From Psychroserpens algicola (lineage in GTDB: Bacteria > Bacteroidota > Bacteroidia > Flavobacteriales > Flavobacteriaceae): a DNA stretch of 64,000 nucleotides. Below are positions 34,924 to 43,321 of the stretch, in pieces. Where the stretch lies: positions 992,001 to 1,056,000 of the forward strand of contig NZ_JACNMJ010000001.1 in NCBI RefSeq assembly GCF_014526325.1. Direction: 5' to 3'. How positions within the stretch are numbered: the stretch's first letter is position 1; each line of letters begins with the position of its first letter. The translations under genes were made by a program, and so were the position numbers. The notes below the pieces were generated by a model that ran no database searches, had not been told where the DNA came from, and saw only the letters and a program-made list of their open reading frames with translations.

Positions 34924-36029
34924 AACTCAAATTTCAATTGTACGCTCACAGGTTTTTCTTTAATTTTTTGTGCTTTGTTTTTTGAAATTTCCGTGTTTAA
35001 ATTTGATAATGAAATACCTAATAATCGAACCGAATTATTAAGCTTTTCCTGATACAATAAGTCTTTAGCTGTGTCTAGAATGATATGTTTATCACTTATA
35101 AAATAAGGTAAAGTTTTGCTTCGGGTTTGAAGTGTGAAATCACTATACTTAATTTTAAGTGTTACTGTTTTTCCGGCGACCTTACTTTTATAAAGTCGTT
35201 TTGCAACTTCATCTGCAATATGATCTAGCTTTTCGAGCATAAAAATTTCCGAGGATAAGTTTTTACTAAAGGTACGTTCGGCAGCTAGTGATTTTCTAAT
35301 GCGATTGGGTTTTACTTCACTATTATGAATCCCTCTGACAATATAATAGTAGTAGCGTCCCGATTTTCCGAAATTTTCATCGAGGTATTCTAGCGACTTT
35401 GCTTTTAAATCTTTACCAGTAAAAATGCCTTTTTGATACATTTTTTCGGCGGTCACTTTTCCTACACCATAAAATTTTCTAATATCTAAGTCCTCTAAAA
35501 ACTGAAGGACTTCTTCAGGGTTAACTGTTTTTTGTCCGTTAGGTTTATTGTAGTCACTGGCAACTTTTGCTATAAATTTATTAATAGATATTCCGGCAGA
35601 AGCTGTTAAACCAATCTCATTAAAAATGCGAGTTCTTATCTCTTGAGCAATTAATGATGCGCTCGGATTTCCTTTTTTATTTTCGGTAACGTCGAGATAA
35701 GCTTCGTCAAGAGACAAGGGCTCTACCAAATCGGTATAGTCATAAAATATGTGACGTACCTTTTTAGATATTTCAGTATAACGTGCAAAATCAGTTCGAA
35801 CAAAAATGAGTTCCGGACATAATTTTATCGCTAACCGTCCAGACATAGCGCTTTTGACTCCAAATTTCCGAGCCTCATAACTAGCAGCGCTAATGACTCC
35901 ACGTGTCCCACCACCACCTACAGCAATAGGTTTACCTTTTAATTCGGGATTATCCATTTGCGCAACAGACGCATAAAAGGCGTCCATATCGACATGAATA
36001 ATTTTTCTTATTGGTAAATCGTCTAGCAT
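34920..36029 (-). CDS. dinB: DNA polymerase IV (Y-family)
   Basis: 369 residues (E. coli 351). Catalytic motifs: HVDMDAFYASVAQ (first aspartate and steric gate region) and PLSLDEAYLDV (S-L-D-E). A helix-hairpin-helix part (FYGVGKVTAEKMYQKGI) and the little-finger domain follow, and the C-terminus ends with LKFEF, which resembles a beta-clamp binding peptide. It performs translesion synthesis. A 7-bp dyad (36041-36055) lies directly upstream, next to a -7-like TAAATTTA, suggesting damage-dependent control. Confidence 0.96.
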   Translation of the reverse strand: MLDDLPIRKIIHVDMDAFYASVAQMDNPELKGKPIAVGGGGTRGVISAASYEARKFGVKSAMSGRLAIKLCPELIFVRTDFARYTEISKKVRHIFYDYTDLVEPLSLDEAYLDVTENKKGNPSASLIAQEIRTRIFNEIGLTASAGISINKFIAKVASDYNKPNGQKTVNPEEVLQFLEDLDIRKFYGVGKVTAEKMYQKGIFTGKDLKAKSLEYLDENFGKSGRYYYYIVRGIHNSEVKPNRIRKSLAAERTFSKNLSSEIFMLEKLDHIADEVAKRLYKSKVAGKTVTLKIKYSDFTLQTRSKTLPYFISDKHIILDTAKDLLYQEKLNNSVRLLGISLSNLNTEISKNKAQKIKEKPVSVQLKFEF

Positions 36030-36040
36030 AGTGTAAATTT

Positions 36041-36055
36041 AGACATTAAATGTCT
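36041..36055. promoter_or_regulatory. operator-like dyad between dinB and the CYTH gene
   Basis: AGACATT-A-AATGTCT is a perfect inverted repeat with a 1-bp centre, in the 33-bp divergent gap. For dinB it lies just upstream of a -7-like box TAAATTTA (36043-36036), between the -7 and -33 positions, as expected for a repressor site. The dyad and this box share three bases. Confidence 0.45.
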
Positions 36056-36062
36056 TTTTTTC

Positions 36063-36533
36063 ATGATAGAAATAGAACGTAAATTTTTAGTTATTTCAGA
36101 AGATTTTAAAAAAGAGTCTCACTCTAAAACCAGAATTATTCAAGGGTTTTTAAATACAAATCCTGAACGAACAGTGAGAGTGCGATTAAGAGGTGATACA
36201 GGGTTTTTAACTGTAAAAGGTAAGTCAACAGACGATGGACTTAAACGTTTTGAGTGGGAAAAGGAAATTTCAAAACGTGATGCTGAAGCGCTATTACTAT
36301 TGTGTGAAAAAGGTGTTATTGATAAAGTTAGATACGACATTAACGTTGGCGAGCATACATTTGAAGTCGATGTGTTTTCTGAAGACAATAAAGGATTAAT
36401 TCTTGCTGAGGTTGAATTATCACATCAAGATGAGATGTTTGAAAAACCTGAATGGTTAGGTATAGAAGTTACAGGAGATAAACGCTATTACAATTCGACA
36501 TTAAGTAAAAACCCATTTACCACCTGGATATAA
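36063..36533 (+). CDS. CYTH domain protein (triphosphate tunnel metalloenzyme)
   Basis: 156 residues. The N-terminal E3-I-E5-R-K7 (ExExK) is the hallmark of the CYTH superfamily, and alternating charged strands (RVRLRGDTGFLTVKG, FEVDVFSEDNKGLILAEVEL) build the eight-strand tunnel. Bacterial homologues of this length hydrolyse inorganic triphosphate or act on thiamine triphosphate; adenylate cyclase activity is less likely. It is divergent from dinB. A bidirectional terminator follows at once. Confidence 0.9.
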   Translation: MIEIERKFLVISEDFKKESHSKTRIIQGFLNTNPERTVRVRLRGDTGFLTVKGKSTDDGLKRFEWEKEISKRDAEALLLLCEKGVIDKVRYDINVGEHTFEVDVFSEDNKGLILAEVELSHQDEMFEKPEWLGIEVTGDKRYYNSTLSKNPFTTWI

Positions 36534-36534
36534 A

Positions 36535-36560
36535 AAAACCACTTGATTTAAGTGGTTTTG
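36535..36560. terminator. bidirectional intrinsic terminator
   Basis: AACCACTT (36537-36544) pairs with AAGTGGTT (36550-36557), loop GATTT, with an A-run on the left and T residues on the right. It can serve both the CYTH gene (+) and the metal-binding lipoprotein gene (-). Confidence 0.85.
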
Positions 36561-36580
36561 TATAAGTATGTGTTTAAAAC

Positions 36581-37093
36581 TTATGCTTTTTTAGCACAAC
36601 ATTCTTTTTTACAGTCATCTGCACAAGCCATTTTCTTAGCATCCTCTGTTTTAGCTGCACAACAAGCTTTAGTACAGTTGGCTTCGCAATCATGTTTTTC
36701 ATCAGAAAACGATGTTACTGTTTTCATGTCTTTTACCTTGTAAGTCTCACCAGCTTTTGCCACAGCCTCTTCTAAAGTTTGTGGTGTTACCATAGCTTCA
36801 TCATATTCGACCATAGCTAATTCTTTGTCAAAGTCTACCTTAGCAGATTTTACACCATCCATTTTAGCGATTTTCTTTTCGATTGTTTTTGCACAACCCA
36901 TAGCACATGTCATACCTTCAATACCAAATTCTGCTTTAGCATATGTAGCATTTGGATCTAGCTTTTTTGCAGCGTTTGTATTAATTTCAGTTTTAGATTC
37001 TACCGTTTTTACTTCTGGCTCTTTATCAGTTTTACAAGCAATCATTGCAACAGAGATAAACACTATAGCTAATAAATTTTGTAATGTCTTCAT
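36581..37093 (-). CDS. heavy-metal-associated (HMA) domain lipoprotein with Cys-rich tail
   Basis: 170 residues from ATG 37093 (MKTLQNLLAIVF); the longer frame from 37120 lacks a proper signal start. Lipidation at C20 (MIACK). Residues about 50-125 are an HMA fold, but the metal loop reads GMTC63-A-M-G-C67, C-x3-C instead of the usual C-x2-C. The last 37 residues contain two copies of C-x3-C-x3-C-C (CEANCTKACC and CADDCKKECC), eight cysteines in all. It is likely a periplasmic copper or other soft-metal sequestering or delivery protein. No P-type ATPase is adjacent. The Cys-rich tail could also be redox sensing. Confidence 0.87.
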   Translation of the reverse strand: MKTLQNLLAIVFISVAMIACKTDKEPEVKTVESKTEINTNAAKKLDPNATYAKAEFGIEGMTCAMGCAKTIEKKIAKMDGVKSAKVDFDKELAMVEYDEAMVTPQTLEEAVAKAGETYKVKDMKTVTSFSDEKHDCEANCTKACCAAKTEDAKKMACADDCKKECCAKKA

Positions 37094-37186
37094 AGTTATT
37101 TTAAATATAAATTTGAACAAACTTAATAAATATTGATGTTCCTTGTATGAAAATTAACGAATTTTGTGAATTAGTTTAGAAGCTAT

Positions 37187-38065
37187 ATGGGGAAAACTGA
37201 TATTAAATGGATATACTTACTTGCTTTATCAATTATATGGGGAAGTTCGTTCATTTTAATTAAAAAATCATTACTCGGTCTCACACCTTACCAATTGGGT
37301 GCCTTACGAACCATCATCACAGGAATCTTTTTATTTTCGGTAGGCTTAAATAGTCTAAAATCTATAAAGAAAAGAGAATGGAAATGGGTGATACTGTCTG
37401 GGTTTTTAGGATCATTTATTCCTGCTTTTTTCTTTGCTATAGCTGAAACAGAAATTGACAGTGCTATTACGTCTGTTTTAAATTCTTTGGTCCCGTTGAA
37501 TGCTATTTTATTAGGATTTGCAATCTTTAAAATAGGCTTTACCAGACGACAGCTATTAGGAGTTATTATTGGATTTATAGGAACAAGTATTTTGATTTTT
37601 AAAGGAGCAGATTTAAACCCAAATCAAAACTACCTCTATGCAGGTTTTGTAATTGCTTCAACCGTAATGTATGCGCTTAATGTAAACATTATTAAAAAGT
37701 ATCTTCAAAATGTCAAACCCTTAAGTATAGCGACAGGAAATTATGTCGCCATTATACTTCCGGCTATAATCATTTTGGTGTTTACAGATTTTTTTTCAGA
37801 AAGTACTTATAGCCATCCAGATTTTAAGATGTCAGTAGTATATGTTACTATTCTTTCTTTTTTTGGGACAGCACTTGCCAAAGTGTTATTTAATACTTTG
37901 GTTCAAATTTCTACACCTGTATTTGCGTCATCAGTAACCTATTTAATGCCTGTTGTGGCTCTAGTTTGGGGTTTGTTAGATGGTGAAGAATTTGGATTTT
38001 TACAAATCTTTGCTAGTGTTATAATTCTGATTGGTGTGTATCTTGCCAATAAGAAAAAAGCATAA
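37187..38065 (+). CDS. EamA/DMT family transporter
   Basis: 292 residues with ten hydrophobic segments in two homologous halves, each an EamA domain. The start ALSIIWGSSFILIKKSLLGLTPYQLGALR is typical of the drug/metabolite transporter family, and the second half contains VTYLMPVVALVWGLLDGE as the matching repeat motif. It is an inner-membrane exporter of unknown metabolites. It is divergent from the HMA lipoprotein gene across 93 bp and followed by a terminator. Confidence 0.92.
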   Translation: MGKTDIKWIYLLALSIIWGSSFILIKKSLLGLTPYQLGALRTIITGIFLFSVGLNSLKSIKKREWKWVILSGFLGSFIPAFFFAIAETEIDSAITSVLNSLVPLNAILLGFAIFKIGFTRRQLLGVIIGFIGTSILIFKGADLNPNQNYLYAGFVIASTVMYALNVNIIKKYLQNVKPLSIATGNYVAIILPAIIILVFTDFFSESTYSHPDFKMSVVYVTILSFFGTALAKVLFNTLVQISTPVFASSVTYLMPVVALVWGLLDGEEFGFLQIFASVIILIGVYLANKKKA

Positions 38066-38068
38066 AAA

Positions 38069-38100
38069 AATCCGAAGCAATTGTACTTCGGATTCTTTTA
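38069..38100. terminator. bidirectional intrinsic terminator
   Basis: AATCCGAAG (38069-38077) pairs with CTTCGGATT (38086-38094), loop CAATTGTA, with an A-run to the left and T residues to the right. It separates convergent DMT and M16 genes. Confidence 0.9.
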
Positions 38101-38117
38101 ATTAAACTCTTATTAAT

Positions 38118-40172
38118 TTAGTCAAAATCGGCATCACTAACACCTTCATTAACTTTAATTTCTTTAACGTTAAAATCAAAACGACGAGGACCAGCAGTTT
38201 GCGATAATTTAAATGGAAATTTAATTCCTCCTACGTCTTTATATTCTGAATAAAACATAGATTGTGCGCCTTGAGGAGTCGTTTCAACTTGTTTAATTTT
38301 TAAACCAGTTTCAACACTATAGTACAACGACTTATTATCTCCAACATTAATTTTATAAGCATTTTGTCCTTCAATGTTTTCAATTTTTTCTAGAGTTGCA
38401 CCACCATTTAAGTAGTTTACTTCTGGGAATGGCGATGATTCTACTACAGCGTCTTTAAGTTCCTCTGGAGTCATATCTTTACGTTGCCCTTGTACAACAA
38501 CATATCCACCTTCACCATCGACAACAGATTTCATAAAAGATTGTCCCATTGCAGTAACCTCAGACATTGATTGGTTTTTAGATGTTTTCTTCAATTCTAG
38601 ATTCATCATCACACCAGGTTGTAATTCGGCTTCAGCAGTCATATAAACAGAGTTAACCTTGTCTAAAGCTGCTTTTCCTCCAATAGCATCGATATAGGAC
38701 TGCATTACTTTTGTAGCATCCATATCTGCTGGCATTTCTATCTCATAGCTAGGTTTTTCAGTTTCAGTTGCATACTTGTCGTAGTATTTAATTGGAATAC
38801 CTGTTTTTTCTAAGTTCTCTAAAACTTCACTTCCTTTACCAACAACAACGATACGTGCATTTTCAGTTTTAAAGTACTTATTAGCGACACGGTTAACGTC
38901 ATCTGCAGTAACTGCATTTATTTTTTGTAAATACGTTGTATAGAAATCATCTGGAAGATCATTTAATTTAATATTTAATGCATATCTGGCAATCGTTTGC
39001 GGACTTTCTAAAGCGAGTACAAAGTCACCAACATATTTTGCTTTTGCATTTTTAAGAGCATCTTGCTCTACAGGTTCTGTTTTAATTCGGTTAACTTCTT
39101 TTAAGGTTTGAACCACAGCACTATCAGTTACCATATTTCTTACAGCTGCACCAGCTCTAAAACGAGACGCATATTTATCTGTACCAATACTAGAACGAGC
39201 ACCATATGTATAACCGTGTGCTTCACGAAGATTCATGTTTAAGTAACTGTTAAAACCACCACCTAATATTTTATTGGCGATTAATACAGAATGGTAATCA
39301 TCATCTTTCATTTCTAAATCTACATTATTAGTTAATGAGATATTAGACTGTACAGCATTAGGCATATCTACAAAATTGATTTGCGTATACTGAGCATTTG
39401 GAGCTTCATTAGGAACGGTGTAATCAATTCCTACCGATTTTTCCCATGCACCAAAATGCTTTTCAATTTGTTTTTTCACGTCTTTATATTCTACATCACC
39501 AACAACTACTAGATATGCATTGTTAGGGTTGAAATATTTTTCATAAAAGGCAACAGCATCTCCAAAAGAAACATTTTGAACAGTTTCTTCAGTTGTAAAT
39601 TCGCCATAAGGATGCTTTTTTCCGTAAGCTAAAGCAGAACCAACACGACCTGCAACGGCATCTACACTTTTTTCTTCAGTTTTTAAACCATCGATAAGTT
39701 TGGCTTTTTCTTTTTCGAATTCTTCTTCTGTTAATAAAGGATTGATCGCTGCATCAGCCATTAATTCTAAAATACGATCTGAGTATTTTGATAATGAACT
39801 AGCAAAACCACCACTAAATCCAAAGTTGAGTCGTGCACCAAGGAAGTCAACTTCTTCGTTAAACTCATCTTTTGAAATATTCTTTGTCCCGTTACCTAAC
39901 ATTGCACCAATTAAACTTTCAACACCTGCTTTTTCACCAACAGTCATTGGTTTGTTGTCAATAGTAAGAGAGTAAGATACACGAGGTAATTTATGGTTTT
40001 CAACCACTAATACGGTTAGTCCATTTTTTAATTTAAACTCTTCAGGTTTTTCTAAAGAGATTTTTGGAGCTGGTCCAGGTTCAGGCATTTGTGATCGGTC
40101 AAGCTGTGCAAATGTTGTTGCCGACATTAAAAATGCTACTATTAATACTGATATTTTTAATTTCATTTTCAT
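38118..40172 (-). CDS. M16 family peptidase-like protein, non-catalytic partner
   Basis: 684 residues, signal peptide 1-22 (ending TFA-Q). Two M16 half-domains follow, but the zinc motif HxxEH is missing: the matching region reads GVESLIGAMLGNGTKN. The second half keeps LREAHGYTYGARS, the R/Y substrate-binding pair of the non-catalytic partner in M16B peptidases. A C-terminal extension of about 200 residues resembles a lipoprotein-carrier-type beta domain. It should form a periplasmic heterodimer with the catalytic 444-residue protein encoded 7 bp upstream. Confidence 0.9.
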   Translation of the reverse strand: MKMKLKISVLIVAFLMSATTFAQLDRSQMPEPGPAPKISLEKPEEFKLKNGLTVLVVENHKLPRVSYSLTIDNKPMTVGEKAGVESLIGAMLGNGTKNISKDEFNEEVDFLGARLNFGFSGGFASSLSKYSDRILELMADAAINPLLTEEEFEKEKAKLIDGLKTEEKSVDAVAGRVGSALAYGKKHPYGEFTTEETVQNVSFGDAVAFYEKYFNPNNAYLVVVGDVEYKDVKKQIEKHFGAWEKSVGIDYTVPNEAPNAQYTQINFVDMPNAVQSNISLTNNVDLEMKDDDYHSVLIANKILGGGFNSYLNMNLREAHGYTYGARSSIGTDKYASRFRAGAAVRNMVTDSAVVQTLKEVNRIKTEPVEQDALKNAKAKYVGDFVLALESPQTIARYALNIKLNDLPDDFYTTYLQKINAVTADDVNRVANKYFKTENARIVVVGKGSEVLENLEKTGIPIKYYDKYATETEKPSYEIEMPADMDATKVMQSYIDAIGGKAALDKVNSVYMTAEAELQPGVMMNLELKKTSKNQSMSEVTAMGQSFMKSVVDGEGGYVVVQGQRKDMTPEELKDAVVESSPFPEVNYLNGGATLEKIENIEGQNAYKINVGDNKSLYYSVETGLKIKQVETTPQGAQSMFYSEYKDVGGIKFPFKLSQTAGPRRFDFNVKEIKVNEGVSDADFD

Positions 40173-40179
40173 TTAATTT

Positions 40180-41514
40180 TTAGTTGTCACTTTTCTCTTT
40201 AGGTAAGTATTCTAATTCAACACGTTGGTTAGGATTCAAGTATTTTTTTACAACATCCTGAATTTCTTGTCTTGTGATTGACCTATAGATTTCTATTTCA
40301 TTATTAATTAAATTAATATCATCATATAACATATAGTTTCTTACCAAAGAGTTCGCAATACCTTGAACACTAGAATTTGAGTTTACAAATCTGTTTTCAA
40401 ACTTGTTTTGAAGTTTTTGATAATCTTTTTCTGAAATTAATTCGTTTTGCATTTTTACAATTTCTTCATCAATTTCTGAAAGTAAATCTTCTAATGAAGT
40501 GTCTCCTAACGGAAGTCCGTAAACGGCATAAATACTATAGTCCATTTGATCGATATTGATAGCTCCAACCTGAAGAGCCATTTTTTTATCATCAACAATT
40601 TTCTTGTATAACTTAGATGTTTTTCCATCACTTAAATACGCTGAAACCATACTCAGTACATAGGCGTCTCTATCTTTAAATCCAGGAGTTCGGTAAGCAG
40701 TAATGATTGCTGGTATTTGAATGTTAGGATCGTAAAATTTTGCTTTAATAGTTTCAGTGATCGGCTCTTCTTTTGGAAAACTTCTTGTAGGAACTGGTCG
40801 ACTAGGAATGTCTTTAAAGTACTTTTCTACTAATGCTTTAGCTTCAGCACTATCAATATCTCCAGCAACAACTAAAGCTGCATTATTTGGACCATACCAA
40901 TCTTTAAAATACTGTTGAAATTCTTCTAGAGTAGAAGCATCTAAATCAGCCATTTCACCAATGTTTTTGTTTTTATAAGGGTGAGCTTTAAATAGATTTT
41001 CACTTACAGCAAATAAAAACTGACCATAAGGTGAATTATCATAACGCAGGCGTTTTTCTTCTTTTACAACTTCGTTTTGAGTATCAACACCAACTTGATC
41101 AATCACTGGGTGTAACATACGCTCAGACTCCATCCATAGTCCTAATTCTAAATTATTAGATGGGAACACTTCGTAGTAGTACGTTCTGTCTAAAGAGGTG
41201 TTAGCGTTATTGCTTCCACCGTTAGAAGATACAATAGTAAACCATTCTCCTCTGTCTATATTTTTAGTGCCTTCAAATAATAGGTGCTCAAAAAAGTGAG
41301 CAAAACCTGTGCGAGGCGCTTCAGAGCTACCTCCTAAATCTTTTCCTCCAACATCATACATAACACCAACAGTAACTACTGGAGCAGTATTGTCTTGGTG
41401 TAGGATAACATGAAGTCCGTTATCTAAATCAAATTCTTCAAATTCAACTTTTTGGGCATTGGCAGTAAAGCCAAAAAACACCAAAGAAGCTAAAAGAAAT
41501 AAGCATTTTTTCAT
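40180..41514 (-). CDS. M16 family zinc peptidase, catalytic subunit
   Basis: 444 residues, signal peptide 1-20 (ending NA-Q). The inverted zinc motif H73-F-F-E76-H77 is intact and the third ligand glutamate lies in NEVVKEEKRLRYDN. This is the catalytic half of an M16B-type pair that degrades peptides in the periplasm; the next gene, 7 bp downstream, is the inactive partner. Two 18-bp direct repeats sit over its leader and start codon (41513-41552). Confidence 0.93.
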   Translation of the reverse strand: MKKCLFLLASLVFFGFTANAQKVEFEEFDLDNGLHVILHQDNTAPVVTVGVMYDVGGKDLGGSSEAPRTGFAHFFEHLLFEGTKNIDRGEWFTIVSSNGGSNNANTSLDRTYYYEVFPSNNLELGLWMESERMLHPVIDQVGVDTQNEVVKEEKRLRYDNSPYGQFLFAVSENLFKAHPYKNKNIGEMADLDASTLEEFQQYFKDWYGPNNAALVVAGDIDSAEAKALVEKYFKDIPSRPVPTRSFPKEEPITETIKAKFYDPNIQIPAIITAYRTPGFKDRDAYVLSMVSAYLSDGKTSKLYKKIVDDKKMALQVGAINIDQMDYSIYAVYGLPLGDTSLEDLLSEIDEEIVKMQNELISEKDYQKLQNKFENRFVNSNSSVQGIANSLVRNYMLYDDINLINNEIEIYRSITRQEIQDVVKKYLNPNQRVELEYLPKEKSDN

Positions 41515-41552
41515 TGTGAGTTCGTTTTAAATTAATTGTGAGTTTGTTTTAA
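41513..41552 (-). repeat. tandem 18-bp direct repeat over the M16 start region
   Basis: ATTGTGAGTTYGTTTTAA occurs twice on the plus strand (41513-41530 and 41535-41552), one mismatch, 22-bp period, about two helical turns. The copy nearer the gene includes part of the start codon. It may be a protein-binding site or a duplicated translation-start region. Confidence 0.6.
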
Positions 41553-41734
41553 TTGTATTCAACTTGTGACATTAGTGTAATATTTATACCAAATGTTACA
41601 CGCAATTTCCACAAAAATAGCGAATAGCATTACTTTTTTAATGGTTTTTGATGTAAAAAAAATCTTAAATAGTGCGAATATGACTTTTTTTTTCACGAAC
41701 TTTAGTAATCTTTCAAATTATAATACAGTAAGTT

Positions 41735-42190
41735 ATGAATACTTCATTTTCGGTTGCATTAAAATACGGACTGTTTATCGCCATAAGTTTAATAGCCTAT
41801 TTTTTAATTTTGAGATTATTTAACCTACACGAAAATCCATGGCTACGTTTGCTTAATGGCGTAGCAATGTGTGCAGGAATTTACTATGCTATAAAGTACT
41901 ATAAACTTATCTCAGGAACTAATTTCTCATATATAAATGGGATGAAAACTGCCCTAATCACAGGGTTTATTGCGACAGTAATATTTACAGCTTTTATGTC
42001 TATTTACATGTTTCATTTAGATCCAGCATTCACAGAAAAGATTCTCGGTGAATGGTTTGAAAACTATGGTACTGGTGCAGGAATTCTGGTTTTTATAATT
42101 CTAATTGAAGGACTAGCATCTACCGTCGTACTGTCATTAGCGTTTATGCAACTCTTCAAAAAAAGCTATAATATCTCTCAAAAAGCATAA
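41735..42190 (+). CDS. DUF4199 family membrane protein
   Basis: 151 residues with four hydrophobic segments (about 8-28, 38-58, 72-95 and 115-140) and the loop ISGTNFSYINGMKTALITGF, which is characteristic of DUF4199, a small bacteroidetal inner-membrane family without known function. A basic C-terminus (LFKKSYNISQKA) suggests a cytoplasmic tail. It stands alone, 77 bp before rplU, which has its own promoter, and is divergent from the M16 operon. Confidence 0.8.
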   Translation: MNTSFSVALKYGLFIAISLIAYFLILRLFNLHENPWLRLLNGVAMCAGIYYAIKYYKLISGTNFSYINGMKTALITGFIATVIFTAFMSIYMFHLDPAFTEKILGEWFENYGTGAGILVFIILIEGLASTVVLSLAFMQLFKKSYNISQKA

Positions 42191-42195
42191 ATCGT

Positions 42196-42225
42196 TTGTA
42201 GATTAAGAATTTAGACGTATATTTG
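42196..42225 (+). promoter_or_regulatory. promoter of rplU-rpmA
   Basis: TTG (42196-42198), a 19-bp spacer and TATATTTG (42218-42225) make a consensus Bacteroidota promoter. The leader is about 38 nt. Confidence 0.85.
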
Positions 42226-42267
42226 CACTCATTTTTTGAACAAATTAATTAATAAAAACGTTACGCT

Positions 42268-42960
42268 ATGTACGCAATTGTAGAGATAGCAGGGCATCAA
42301 TTTAAAGTTGAAAAAGACCAAAAAGTTTTTGTTAACCGTTTAGCAACAGAAGAAGGTAAGAAAGTTTCTTTCGATAACGTTCTTTTAATAGGCGATGGTA
42401 ACAATGTAACTTTAGGCGCCCCAGCTATAGACGGAGCACAAGTAAGTGCAAAAGTCTTAAAGCACCTAAAAGGTGATAAAGTGATAGTTTTCAAAAAGAA
42501 AAGAAGAAAAGGTTACCGTGTAAAAAATGGACACAGACAATCTTTATCTGAAATCGTAATTGAATCTATCGTTTCTTCAGGAGCTAAGCCAGCAAAGGAA
42601 GCTGCTCCAAAGAAAGAAACTAAAAAAGCTGAACCAAAAGTAGAAGCAAAAACTGAAGCTAAAAAGGCCGCACCAAAAGCTGCAGCTAAAAAAGCGACAG
42701 GAAAGGCCGACGATTTAAAGAAAATTGAAGGTGCTGGACCAAAAGCTGCTGAAGCATTGGTAAATGCTGGATATGAAACTTTTGCTAAAGTTGCAAAAGC
42801 AAAACCAGAAGAATTAAGCGCTGTGTTATCTGAAGCAAGTTCAAGATTAGCACACATCGTTACTGATACTTGGCCAAAGCAAGCTAAATTAGCTGCTGAT
42901 GGTAAGTGGGACGAGCTTAAAGAATTACAAGACAGATTAGATGGTGGTATTGAAAAATAA
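42268..42960 (+). CDS. rplU: 50S ribosomal protein L21 with C-terminal helix-hairpin-helix extension
   Basis: 230 residues, more than twice the usual 103. Residues 1-102 are ordinary L21 (MYAIVEIAGHQFKVEKDQ, FKKKRRKGYRVKNGHRQ). A Lys/Ala/Glu-rich linker (about 107-148) leads to a helix-hairpin-helix type domain (DDLKKIEGAGPKAAEALVNAG, then a second helical unit). Such extensions occur in Flavobacteriia; their role on the ribosome is unknown, perhaps rRNA binding. A strong promoter precedes the gene and rpmA follows after 43 bp. Confidence 0.95.
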   Translation: MYAIVEIAGHQFKVEKDQKVFVNRLATEEGKKVSFDNVLLIGDGNNVTLGAPAIDGAQVSAKVLKHLKGDKVIVFKKKRRKGYRVKNGHRQSLSEIVIESIVSSGAKPAKEAAPKKETKKAEPKVEAKTEAKKAAPKAAAKKATGKADDLKKIEGAGPKAAEALVNAGYETFAKVAKAKPEELSAVLSEASSRLAHIVTDTWPKQAKLAADGKWDELKELQDRLDGGIEK

Positions 42961-43003
42961 ATTTCAATAACACTTAAGTATAACAATATAAAACCTTAAG
43001 ACA

Positions 43004-43264
43004 ATGGCTCATAAAAAAGGAGTAGGTAGTTCTAAAAACGGTAGAGAATCAGAATCGAAACGCTTAGGTGTTAAGATTTTTGGAGGACAAGCAGCAATCG
43101 CTGGAAACATTATCGTAAGACAAAGAGGTAATACACATCACCCAGGTGAAAATGTGTATGGCGGAAAAGACCACACTTTACATGCTAAAGTTGATGGTGT
43201 AGTAAAATTCACTAAGAAAAAAGATGGTAAGTCTTTTGTTTCTATTGAGCCTTTTGAAGCTTAA
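43004..43264 (+). CDS. rpmA: 50S ribosomal protein L27
   Basis: 86 residues (E. coli 85). It starts [22 protein letters not shown], so the N-terminus reaches the peptidyl transferase centre directly with no cleavable leader as in Firmicutes. The core [18 protein letters not shown] is intact. It is the second gene of the rplU-rpmA operon and is followed by a strong terminator. Confidence 0.98.
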   Translation: MAHKKGVGSSKNGRESESKRLGVKIFGGQAAIAGNIIVRQRGNTHHPGENVYGGKDHTLHAKVDGVVKFTKKKDGKSFVSIEPFEA

Positions 43265-43290
43265 TCGAATTTTATCTCTAAAATTTTTAA

Positions 43291-43319
43291 AACCCATTCT
43301 GAAAAGGATGGGTTTTTTG
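43291..43319. terminator. intrinsic terminator after rpmA, also usable by the convergent mutS-like gene
   Basis: AACCCATTCT (43291-43300) pairs with AGGATGGGTT (43305-43314) with one G-T pair and a GAAA tetraloop, followed by T residues. A residues on the left allow use on the minus strand. Confidence 0.92.
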
Positions 43320-43321
43320 TT

